Shown here: piece by piece, positions 31,118 through 38,049 of the stretch
How the letters are laid out: every line of letters begins with the position of its first letter
Numbering within the stretch: position 1 is the stretch's first letter
DNA from: Proteobacteria bacterium HN_bin10
GTDB taxonomy: Bacteria; Pseudomonadota; Alphaproteobacteria; Caulobacterales; Aquidulcibacteraceae
NCBI GenBank assembly: GCA_002083515.1
Contig: LWDN01000010.1
Location: forward strand, 1 to 48,076
Reading direction: 5' to 3'
Length of the DNA: 48,076 bases
Position numbers and translations under genes: made by a program
The notes under the pieces: generated by a model
What the model was told of the DNA's origin: nothing
Database searches by the model: none
The model's input: only the letters and a program-made list of their open reading frames with translations

Positions 31118-31612
31118 GTGGCCGACGACATGATCGGATACGAAAACTTGATGCAGGACGCGCTCAGGAGCGTCGTCCGCGCCGCACTGCAAGAGGCGGC
31201 AAGCCCGCGCGGTCTGCCGGGCAAGCATCATTTCTACATCACGTTCCGCACGCACGCGCCGGGCGTCATCATCCCCGAGCATCTGCGCGCGCGCTATCCC
31301 GACGAAATGACGATCGTGCTCGAGCACCAATTCTGGGATCTCGAAGTTTATGCCGATCGCTTCCGCGTCATCCTGAAATTCTCGGGCCAGCCGCAGCCAA
31401 TCACCATTCCGCTGAAGGCGATCACCCGCTTCTTCGATCCGAGCGTGAAGTTCGGCCTGCAATTCGAGCAACACCACAACGACGAAGCGCGCATGGCCTC
31501 TGGCGACGACGCCGGTCACCCGGCGCCACGCGAAGCGGTCGCCGAAGCGCCGCCCGCACCCGCCGCTGGTGACTCTTCGGTGGTGAGCCTGGACGCGTTC
31601 CGGAAGAAGTGA
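31118..31612 (+). CDS. sspB: SspB-family ClpXP adaptor (alphaproteobacterial type)
   Basis: Binds the ssrA tag and tethers tagged proteins to ClpX for degradation. 164 residues. The fold core is IGYENLMQDALRSVVRAALQEA, GLPGKHHFYITFRTHAPGV, PEHLRARYPDEMTIVLEHQFWDLEV, and FDPSVKFGLQFE. A flexible Ala/Pro-rich linker (about residues 128-152) ends in SVVSLDAFRKK, the expected ClpX-docking tail. The start is GTG 31118 with AGGAGG 7 bases upstream; ATG 31130 is less well placed. It is the next gene after ssrA, so the tag and its adaptor are neighbours. Confidence 0.92.
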   Translation: MADDMIGYENLMQDALRSVVRAALQEAASPRGLPGKHHFYITFRTHAPGVIIPEHLRARYPDEMTIVLEHQFWDLEVYADRFRVILKFSGQPQPITIPLKAITRFFDPSVKFGLQFEQHHNDEARMASGDDAGHPAPREAVAEAPPAPAAGDSSVVSLDAFRKK

Positions 31613-31613
31613 A

Positions 31614-31683
31614 AGGATCGCGGGTCTTCAGACCCGCACGGTTCGGCGTGTCGAGAGATGCGGGTCTGAAGACCCGCGGTCCT
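31614..31683. repeat. Palindromic repeat R5 between convergent genes
   Basis: The arms 31614-31638 and 31659-31683 are inverted repeats with one mismatch in 25. Each arm itself holds the palindrome GCGGGTCT-TC-AGACCCGC or its complement, so the unit can fold as one long stem or two short hairpins. It fills the gap between the sspB stop and the stop of the convergent CDP-alcohol phosphotransferase gene. Confidence 0.85.
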
Positions 31684-31690
31684 GTTTCCG

Positions 31691-32392
31691 TCAGCGCTTC
31701 CGCAGGAAGCGCAATGCACGCGCGGTTCGCGTCAGCGTGGTCAAGATCGAACCGAGCAGCACCAGCCAAAGCGCGAAGGCGATGAACACGCCCTTGCCGT
31801 CGTCGTTGACATAGCCCCAATCGAGCGCCCACGCCGTCCAGGGTCCGATCTGCGGATCGAAGATCGAGACCAAGGCCGCAACCGTCAGCCAGAACATGCG
31901 ATGCGGCTTGGCCATCGGACCCGAAAAATCGGCGGGTGCGCCCGCGCTCTTGCCGATTTCGCGCGCGTAGGCGGTCATCACTGCGGCGACCGCGGCCGCC
32001 CAGCCGAGCGTGGCGTCGAACATGCCGGTCGCGGCGACGCCGTAGCCGGCGCCAACGATGATGAAGATGTCTGCGAAGCGATCAGGCAACTCGTTCCAGA
32101 TCGGGCCGTCCGGCCCGCCCTTGCCGCCCTCCACTGCGACCATGCCGTCCATCATGTTGGCCAGCAGCCGCAGCTGACAGAACAAAGCGGCGCCGATCAG
32201 CAGCATGATGCGATCACCGCCTTCGCTCACGCCGCTGGCATAGAAGCAAAGCCCGCCAAAAGCGGCGAAGACGATGCTGGTGAACGAAATGAAGTTCGGC
32301 GTCACGCCGCTCTTGACCAGCGCGCGCGTCAGCCACTTCGCCCAGCCATGACCGCGTTGCGAAATCGGGCGGCGGTTTTCTTCAACCACCAT
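31691..32392 (-). CDS. CDP-alcohol phosphatidyltransferase-family protein
   Basis: 233 residues, membrane enzyme transferring a phosphatidyl or related group from a CDP-alcohol. Several hydrophobic spans are visible. The catalytic region reads MMDGMVAVEGGKGG ... NELPDRFAD. It keeps the DG, Gly and D-x3-D parts of the family motif but has Val where D-G-x2-A-R has Arg, a divergence I associate with a subfamily of unassigned members. The start ATG 32392 (MVVEENRRPISQRG) has GGAGAG upstream and overlaps the end of the upstream membrane-protein gene by 11 bases. The neighbours cdsA and plsC place it in phospholipid synthesis; the acceptor alcohol is unknown. Confidence 0.85.
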   Translation of the reverse strand: MVVEENRRPISQRGHGWAKWLTRALVKSGVTPNFISFTSIVFAAFGGLCFYASGVSEGGDRIMLLIGAALFCQLRLLANMMDGMVAVEGGKGGPDGPIWNELPDRFADIFIIVGAGYGVAATGMFDATLGWAAAVAAVMTAYAREIGKSAGAPADFSGPMAKPHRMFWLTVAALVSIFDPQIGPWTAWALDWGYVNDDGKGVFIAFALWLVLLGSILTTLTRTARALRFLRKR

Positions 32393-32840
32393 GAGCGGCT
32401 CTCCATAGCCGAAGGTTGTAGAGGATGGCGTAGGTCGTCGACACGGTGAACGGCACGGCGATGGTGGCGAGTATTTCCGGCGTGCCGGCAAGCGTGTGCG
32501 CAGTGAAGAGGATGGTGAGGATCGTCGCCGCCGTGATCAGCGGCGGCAAAAACAGCTGAAGCCAATATGGACGGCCGGGACCCTCGCCGGCCAACTCCGG
32601 TGCATGCCGGCGAGCGCGCCGGCCGTCCATATAAGCACTCATCCATTCGAGAAATTTCTTGAGGAAGAGAGTGAGCATTCCCGAGATTGTCCCCTGCACC
32701 AGTCCCGCCAAGAGCGCGTCGGGCAGCTGATGGTGGCGATTGGCGAAGACCGCCCAGGCCCCCATGGCCAAAAAGCCAAAGGCGACGTGCACGAACGTGT
32801 TCTGCGCCATCGTTTCACGAAACGATTTCGGCTCACTCAT
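32382..32840 (-). CDS. Small membrane protein with an in-frame palindromic insert
   Basis: 152 residues, not recognised. Four probable spans: about residues 16-33 (VHVAFGFLAMGAWAVFAN), 42-60 (LLAGLVQGTISGMLTLFLK), 95-115 (LFLPPLITAATILTILFTAH) and 120-143. The loop between spans two and three contains YMDGRRARRHAPELAGEG and PGRPYW, which is encoded by a palindromic repeat (32565-32632). Without it the loop would be short. The start is ATG 32840 (MSEPKSFRETM); the long frame to 33821 is a shadow of cdsA. It overlaps the CDP-alcohol phosphotransferase start and is divergent from cdsA, so it may serve the lipid pathway, which is inference. Confidence 0.78.
   Translation of the reverse strand: MSEPKSFRETMAQNTFVHVAFGFLAMGAWAVFANRHHQLPDALLAGLVQGTISGMLTLFLKKFLEWMSAYMDGRRARRHAPELAGEGPGRPYWLQLFLPPLITAATILTILFTAHTLAGTPEILATIAVPFTVSTTYAILYNLRLWRAAHGG
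32565..32632. repeat. Palindromic element inserted in frame in a membrane-protein gene
   Basis: The outer arms ATATGGACGGCCGG (32565-32578) and CCGGCCGTCCATAT (32619-32632) are perfect 14-base inverted repeats, and inner arms CTCGCCGG (32583-32590) and CCGGCGAG (32607-32614) pair too. The element encodes about residues 70-92 of the protein on the minus strand. Confidence 0.88.
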
Positions 32841-32873
32841 TGACGCGCGCTCCCCTTCTGGCGACATGGCGGC

Positions 32874-33854
32874 ATGGAAATAACGCTGCCGCTGTTCGGT
32901 TGGGAGGTCGTCGCGGCGCCGCTGACCTTCGGCTTCGTCGCCGTATTGGCGCTGCTTGTGCTTGGCACCATCGCCGCGCTCATTCTGCCGCGCACCCAGC
33001 CGGGCAAATGGAGCGATCTGGGCCCCCGGATGCGCTCCTGGTGGGTGATGGCGGTCCTCGTCGGCGGCGCCTTGCTGCTCGGCTGGCAGGCGACCGCGAT
33101 CCTGTTCGCGTTCATCTCGTTCCTGGCTCTGAAGGAATATCTGACTTTGGCGCCGACGCGGCGGGACGACCGGCCGATCGTGTTGTTGGCGTATCTCTCG
33201 GTGTTTCTCAACTACGGACTGATTTTCGCGGACGGCCTGTTCGAGGACACCTACCAAATCTATCTGGTCTTCACGCCCGTCTACGTCTTCCTCATTGCAG
33301 CGGCGGCAATGGCCTGGATCGGGCGCACCGAGGGCTATCTCGCGACGGTTGGCATCGTGCATTGGGGCACGGTCGTTTGCGTCTACAATATCGGCTACAT
33401 CGCCTATCTGATGCGCGTGCCCGACGCCGAAGCGCCCGCCGGCGGCGCCGGCTTGGTGTTCCTGCTGATCTTCATCACCCAATTCAACGACGTCGCCCAG
33501 TATTGCTGGGGCAAGGCGCTCGGGCGCACGAAAATCACGCCGCGCGTGTCGCCCAACAAGACCTGGGAAGGCGCCATCGGCGGCTGGATCACGAGCGCCG
33601 TCGTTTTCTACCTGCTCGCGCCCTATTTCACACCGCTCTCGCCGCTGCACGCCGCGATCATGGGAGCAATCGTGCCAGTGGCCGGCTTCTTCGGCGATAT
33701 CACCATGAGCGCGATCAAGCGCGACATCGGCGTCAAGGACACCTCGCACCTCATTCCCGGCCACGGCGGCGTCATGGACCGGCTCGACAGCCTGACCTTC
33801 GCCGCGCCTGTATACTTCCATTTGCTGGCCTATTTTGCACTTGAGCGTTTTTGA
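32874..33854 (+). CDS. cdsA: Phosphatidate cytidylyltransferase
   Basis: Makes CDP-diacylglycerol from phosphatidic acid and CTP. 326 residues with about eight membrane spans, somewhat longer than typical CdsA. The family signature is at the C-terminus: SAIKRDIGVKD followed by PGHGGVMDRLDS. ITQFNDVAQYCWGKALGR and SPNKTWEGAIGG are further conserved loops. The longer N-terminus resembles the RseP-neighbouring or alternative CdsA branch often found with an acyltransferase. The TGA overlaps the next ATG as TGATG, so plsC-like translation is coupled. PlsC-type enzymes make its substrate. Confidence 0.93.
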   Translation: MEITLPLFGWEVVAAPLTFGFVAVLALLVLGTIAALILPRTQPGKWSDLGPRMRSWWVMAVLVGGALLLGWQATAILFAFISFLALKEYLTLAPTRRDDRPIVLLAYLSVFLNYGLIFADGLFEDTYQIYLVFTPVYVFLIAAAAMAWIGRTEGYLATVGIVHWGTVVCVYNIGYIAYLMRVPDAEAPAGGAGLVFLLIFITQFNDVAQYCWGKALGRTKITPRVSPNKTWEGAIGGWITSAVVFYLLAPYFTPLSPLHAAIMGAIVPVAGFFGDITMSAIKRDIGVKDTSHLIPGHGGVMDRLDSLTFAAPVYFHLLAYFALERF

Positions 33855-34495
33855 TGCTCCAGACCATTCGCCGTTACGGACTGATGCTGATCGTGCGACC
33901 GATCGCGCGCGTGCTGTTCGGGCTCGACGTCATCGGCAAGGAGAAATTGCCGACCAAAGGCCCCGCAATCGTCGCGGCCAACCACAACAGCCACGTCGAC
34001 ACGATTGTGCTTTTGTGTCTGTTTCCGTCGAAGTTGCTGCCAAAGATCAGACCGGTGGCGGCGGCGGACCATTTCGACAAGGGCGGCTTCGGCTCCTGGT
34101 TTTCGCGCAACGTCATCGGCATTATTCCGATCAAGCGCGGCGGCGCCTCCCGGCATGAGGACGTGCTCGCCGGCGCCAAGCAAGCGTTGGCGCGCGGCGA
34201 AATCTTGGTGGTGTTCCCCGAGGGCTCGCGCGGCGAGCCTGAGGAAATGGCGCGTTTCAAAACCGGGGTGGCGCGGCTGGCTGAGTTCTGCCCGGACGCG
34301 ACGGTAACGCCTGTCTATTTGCAAGGCGCCGGGCGCTCGCTGCCGAAGGACGCCAAATTGCTGGTGCCGTTCAACACCACAGCCGTGGTGGGCGACCCGC
34401 TCAGCTGGACCGGCTCACATCACGGCTTTGTCGATGAATTGCGCGAACGCATCGAAGCGCTGAAGGCGCTCGCTCCTCCTATGAAGTGGAGCTGA
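33854..34495 (+). CDS. 1-acyl-sn-glycerol-3-phosphate acyltransferase (PlsC family)
   Basis: Acylates lysophosphatidic acid or a similar acceptor, the step before CdsA. 213 residues. Motif I is NHNSHVD (H-x4-D), motif III is VFPEGSRGE, and a VTPVYLQGAG block matches motif IV. A hydrophobic N-terminus (LMLIVRPIARVLFGL) probably anchors it. The start ATG 33854 overlaps the cdsA stop. The acyl donor and exact acceptor are not visible, so plsC is not assigned as symbol with confidence. It pairs functionally with cdsA, which it follows. Confidence 0.9.
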   Translation: MLQTIRRYGLMLIVRPIARVLFGLDVIGKEKLPTKGPAIVAANHNSHVDTIVLLCLFPSKLLPKIRPVAAADHFDKGGFGSWFSRNVIGIIPIKRGGASRHEDVLAGAKQALARGEILVVFPEGSRGEPEEMARFKTGVARLAEFCPDATVTPVYLQGAGRSLPKDAKLLVPFNTTAVVGDPLSWTGSHHGFVDELRERIEALKALAPPMKWS

Positions 34496-34615
34496 ATGCG
34501 TCCTGGACCATGACGACACAGTTTGTAACAACGCTGGCATACGCTGGCGGCCTCCCGGCTCTATGTCGCGGTTTTGTCATAGATCGCAGGCACTGAACTC
34601 ACCTTGATCGCCTCC

Positions 34616-36904
34616 ATGCCGAAACGCTGTTTAACGCCCTTCCTCGCGGCTCTTGCCGTCGCGCCAACTGCCCTGGCGCAAACGAACACCGAAACAGACG
34701 AGATCGTGGTCAACGCCGAACGGCGCGGCAGTGTAGCGAGCGACATCCCGCCCGAAAGCACGTTCAGCGCCGCCGATGTGCGTTCCTACGGCGCGACATC
34801 GGTGTTTCAGATTCTGGCGGCGATCGCGCCGCAGACAGGTTCGGCTTCGGTGCGCGGCGGCGGCTTTCCGATTGTTCTCGTCAATGGCCGCCGCATCAGC
34901 GGATTGCAGGAAATCCGCGATCTTCCGGCGGACGCGATCAGCCGCGTCGAGGTGTTCGACGAGCAATTGTCGCTTCAATACGGATATTCGCCCGATCAAC
35001 GCGTCGTGAATCTGGTTTTGGAGCGCCGCTACGCAGCCAGCTCAGCCGAGGCTGGCGCCGGCGTCGCGGACACCGACGCCCGCAGCAACGCCCGCATTGA
35101 AGGCGGGTCAACCGAGATCGATGGCGGCGATCGCCGCGCGCTCAGCGCAGCATACGAGACCGCCAGTTCGATCACCGAATTGGAGCGCGGCATCGCCGCG
35201 CCGTCTTCCGGCCCGGACGAACGTGAATTTCGAACGCTGGCGCCCGAGTCATCAACGTGGCGGGCGAGCGCGACGTTCGCCCGCGCGCTGAGCGAGCAGG
35301 TCACCGGCAACATTAATCTGCGCCTCGACAGTTCTGAGCAAGAAAGCTTGCTTGGCCGCGATAGTTTTTCGGCCCTGCGCGAGCGTGAAAGCGAAAATCA
35401 AACCGTGCGCGGCGTCGCCGGCCTCGACGGCTCTTATGCAGGATGGCAGTGGACCGCGACGGCGACAGCCGACTTCAGCCGGCAAGAAAGCGCGACGACC
35501 GACACTTTGGCGCCGTCGCGCACGCAGTCGGAGCAAACGCTCTTCGACGCCACCGGCAATATCAGCGGCATCCCTTTCGATCTTCCCGGCGGACCGCTGC
35601 GGACCGCCTTCCGCGCCGGCGTTGAGCAGCGCACCATCGAGAGTTCGTCATCGAGCGCCGCACCGGCCGACCTCGAACGCACCACACCCTCCGCGCGCTT
35701 CACGCTGACCGTGCCGATCACAAGCCGGCGTCACGAATTCGGTGAGGCGTTCGGCGATTTTTCGCTCAACGCCACCGCATCCTGGGGCGAACCGAGCGAC
35801 TTCGAGGCGCTATCGAGCACCGGCTTTGGCGGCGCCTGGTCGCCGATGCGGACGCTGCGCTTTTCCCTTCAGTCGGAACACAGCGAGGCCGCGCCATCTC
35901 TTCAGCAACTCGGCGATCCCTCGCTCACCACGCCTGGCGTCACTTTTTTCGATGTCGGTAGCGGCGCGACCGTCATCATCGACCGCACCAGCGGCGGCAA
36001 TCCGGCGCTGCGCGTGGAAGAGCGCGATGACCTCGTGTTCAACACCACGCTTTCCTTGTCGCGGGCGTTCAATCTCTCCTTCAGCTGGGCGCGCAACGAA
36101 TCCAGCAACGCTATCGCCGCATTGCCCATTGGTTTGCCCGAAACCGAAGCCGCATTCCCGAGCCGGTTCACGCGCGATCTTGGCGGCACGCTCATCGCGG
36201 TCGACGCCAGGCCGATCAATCTCGCTCAGCGCGACATCGAGAGCATCCGCTGGGGCTTCAGCTATTCGCACGCGATCGGACAACAACCCGCCGCGGAGGC
36301 CGGAGGCCGAAGGTCCGATGGCCCGCCGCACTCTGACGCCGCCGCAGAAGCCACCGAGGATCGCACGAGCGCGCCCGAGAACTCCGCCGTTGAGCGCCGC
36401 CCCGAGCTGGGCGGCGGTCAGCGGGCGGGCGCGGGGCGCTGGAATGTATCGGTGTTCCATCGCCAGCGCTTGATGGACGAGGTAGTGCTCGCGCCGGGGC
36501 AAACGCCGATCGATTTGCTCGACCGCGGCGGCCTCGATGGCGGCGGCGAGCCCGCAAGTTCGATCGAGTTCGAGGGCGGCGTGTTCTATCGCGGCTTCGG
36601 TTTACGTCTTAACGGCGGCTGGAGAGATGGCTACGTCATCCCGGTCGCGAGCGGCGGCGAACTCGATTTCTCCGATCGCTGGACCATCAACGCCCGCGCC
36701 TTCGTCAATTTCGACTCCAGGCCGGAACTGATCGCGGACGCCCCGTGGCTCCGCGGCGTGCGCCTTTCGCTCATCGCCGACAATCTGACCGACAGCGTTG
36801 TCGAAGTCCGCGACAGCGCCGGCCTGACGCCAAGCGCCTATCAGGAAGGCTATCTCACGCCGCTCGGGCGCGTCGTTCAGATCAGCCTGCGCAAGACGTG
36901 GTGA
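34616..36904 (+). CDS. TonB-dependent receptor-like outer membrane protein
   Basis: 762 residues: signal peptide (MPKRCLTPFLAALAVAPTALA), then DEIVVNAERR, a TonB-box-like segment, and a plug domain with SVRGGGFPIVLVNGRRISGLQEIRDLPADAISRVEVF. The rest is a beta-barrel ending in RVVQISLRKTW with a terminal aromatic residue. The barrel looks short of the usual size and the residues after DDLVFNTT... diverge from classic receptors. About 60 hydrophilic residues near 556-610 (QQPAAEAGGRRSDGPP ... GQRAGAGRW) look like an added loop. No TonB, ABC transporter or sigma/anti-sigma pair is adjacent. Ligand unknown. Confidence 0.87.
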   Translation: MPKRCLTPFLAALAVAPTALAQTNTETDEIVVNAERRGSVASDIPPESTFSAADVRSYGATSVFQILAAIAPQTGSASVRGGGFPIVLVNGRRISGLQEIRDLPADAISRVEVFDEQLSLQYGYSPDQRVVNLVLERRYAASSAEAGAGVADTDARSNARIEGGSTEIDGGDRRALSAAYETASSITELERGIAAPSSGPDEREFRTLAPESSTWRASATFARALSEQVTGNINLRLDSSEQESLLGRDSFSALRERESENQTVRGVAGLDGSYAGWQWTATATADFSRQESATTDTLAPSRTQSEQTLFDATGNISGIPFDLPGGPLRTAFRAGVEQRTIESSSSSAAPADLERTTPSARFTLTVPITSRRHEFGEAFGDFSLNATASWGEPSDFEALSSTGFGGAWSPMRTLRFSLQSEHSEAAPSLQQLGDPSLTTPGVTFFDVGSGATVIIDRTSGGNPALRVEERDDLVFNTTLSLSRAFNLSFSWARNESSNAIAALPIGLPETEAAFPSRFTRDLGGTLIAVDARPINLAQRDIESIRWGFSYSHAIGQQPAAEAGGRRSDGPPHSDAAAEATEDRTSAPENSAVERRPELGGGQRAGAGRWNVSVFHRQRLMDEVVLAPGQTPIDLLDRGGLDGGGEPASSIEFEGGVFYRGFGLRLNGGWRDGYVIPVASGGELDFSDRWTINARAFVNFDSRPELIADAPWLRGVRLSLIADNLTDSVVEVRDSAGLTPSAYQEGYLTPLGRVVQISLRKTW

Positions 36905-36907
36905 GCA

Positions 36908-37627
36908 TTAGGGCGTACGCCACGGCTCGGCGCGCGCCCATTCGCACAGTTCTTGCGGCGGCGATCGCCGAGCGAAATCCGCAAGCGCATTTTGGTCGCC
37001 GCTTCGGAGCCACCCGAAGAACATCTCTTGCGACACGATCCAATCACGCTTGGGCGCTGGCGCGTCGTCGTTCCAGACGATCGGCGCCAGATTTTGGTCG
37101 AGCGCGATGGTGCTAAGTGTCGTGTTCATGATTTCGGAGGGATGCGCATAGGCATCCGCCGCCACCGCTTCGCCACGCAATTTGAGGCGTTCGGCCCGCG
37201 TCGCTTCCGAGACGCCGACATAGAACGGCAGAAAACCGAGGCCAACAGTGCGGCAGAGTTCGTTCGGAAAACGCGTGTCGTCGTTGAAGATGTGCGCGTC
37301 GGGCTGCGCTTCGGCGTAGCGCACGAAACTATCGACCCAGATGTCGGCATAGCCGTGCCGCCGCGGCCAGAGTTTGGCGAGCTTCGTTTGCAGCGCCGGA
37401 TCGACATCGTCGCGACCCTCCCTGCCCCACGCCGTGCCGATGGTTTTCAGCAGCGCACGATCGGATTGAATCTTCTTGTCGACCGCGCGCCCAAGGACCG
37501 CCTCGCTGAGGCGATACACGTCCTTCGCGAAGGGCAGCACAATGCCGCCCGTCAGCCGCGCGGCTTCGCGTGCGACATAGCTCTTGCCCGAGCCCAGCAT
37601 GCCGAGAAAGACGAGTCGGAATGGCAT
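36908..37627 (-). CDS. P-loop NTPase, deoxynucleoside-monophosphate-kinase-like
   Basis: 239 residues with an N-terminal Walker A loop (FLGMLGSGKS) followed by YVAREAARLTGG, as in small nucleotide kinases. Later parts, GTAWGREGRDDVDP, WVDSFVRYAEAQPDAHIFNDDTRFPNEL and the lid-like RAERLKLRGE, resemble phage dNMP kinases (T4 gp1-like fold). It starts ATG 37627, 4 bases after the RusA gene stop, so the two form an operon. Both families are common in phages. No other phage genes are visible, so this may be a domesticated pair. The substrate is inferred only. Confidence 0.7.
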   Translation of the reverse strand: MPFRLVFLGMLGSGKSYVAREAARLTGGIVLPFAKDVYRLSEAVLGRAVDKKIQSDRALLKTIGTAWGREGRDDVDPALQTKLAKLWPRRHGYADIWVDSFVRYAEAQPDAHIFNDDTRFPNELCRTVGLGFLPFYVGVSEATRAERLKLRGEAVAADAYAHPSEIMNTTLSTIALDQNLAPIVWNDDAPAPKRDWIVSQEMFFGWLRSGDQNALADFARRSPPQELCEWARAEPWRTP

Positions 37628-37631
37628 GGGT

Positions 37632-38003
37632 TCACTCTACCACGCCACGACGCACCGCGCGCACGCTGATCCGATCCCGCTCGCCAACGCGGCGCTCACA
37701 CAGGAGCCGCGCGATCTGGCTGTCGTCGTAGAACACATACCCCTTCAGCGCATCGAGCAGCGCCTTGGCCAGATTGTCGAGATCGAGGCGCGGCGTTTCG
37801 CCGACATATTCCATGACCAGCTCAACGTCGAACTCCCCGCCCTTCGGCCGAATGAGAAACTCCTTGCGGAAGAATTCATAGACCAGCGGCTTGTAATAGC
37901 GCGCCTGGGTGGTGACGCCGTCGATAGCCAGCTCCACGCCGCCGGCGATTTCGCGGGCGCGCACCTTTCCCCGGCCGGTTAGGCTTGACCCAGCGCTGTC
38001 CAT
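37632..38003 (-). CDS. RusA-family Holliday junction resolvase-like protein
   Basis: 123 residues. RusA cuts four-way DNA junctions as a dimer. The conserved acidic motif is visible as RLDLDNLAKALLDALKGYVFYDDSQI, with the three Asp positions expected for metal binding (DLDN and DDSQ). The C-terminus ERRVGERDRISVRAVRRG gives the final strand. I prefer ATG 38003 (MDSAGSSLTG) because RusA proteins are about 120 residues; ATG 38051 would overlap the start codon of the divergent hydrolase in the shared CATG. It is followed by the kinase-like gene. RusA genes are typically prophage-borne. Confidence 0.8.
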   Translation of the reverse strand: MDSAGSSLTGRGKVRAREIAGGVELAIDGVTTQARYYKPLVYEFFRKEFLIRPKGGEFDVELVMEYVGETPRLDLDNLAKALLDALKGYVFYDDSQIARLLCERRVGERDRISVRAVRRGVVE

Positions 38004-38049
38004 GCGCGTGTTATGGCTCAGGCCCAAGGCCGGATCATAGGGGGAATCC

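Noticed and set aside
30616..31224. Long minus-strand open frames (about 200 and 116 residues) across the ssrA-sspB interval
   Set aside because: They run through the tmRNA flank, the repeat array and the sspB start. They have no family match and repeat themselves (FCCRA and LLLPG words), so they reflect GC bias and repeats.
32841..33821. N-terminal part of a 479-residue minus-strand frame over cdsA
   Set aside because: Overlaps cdsA antisense, is His/Arg/Gln-rich, and only the last 152 codons form a membrane protein.
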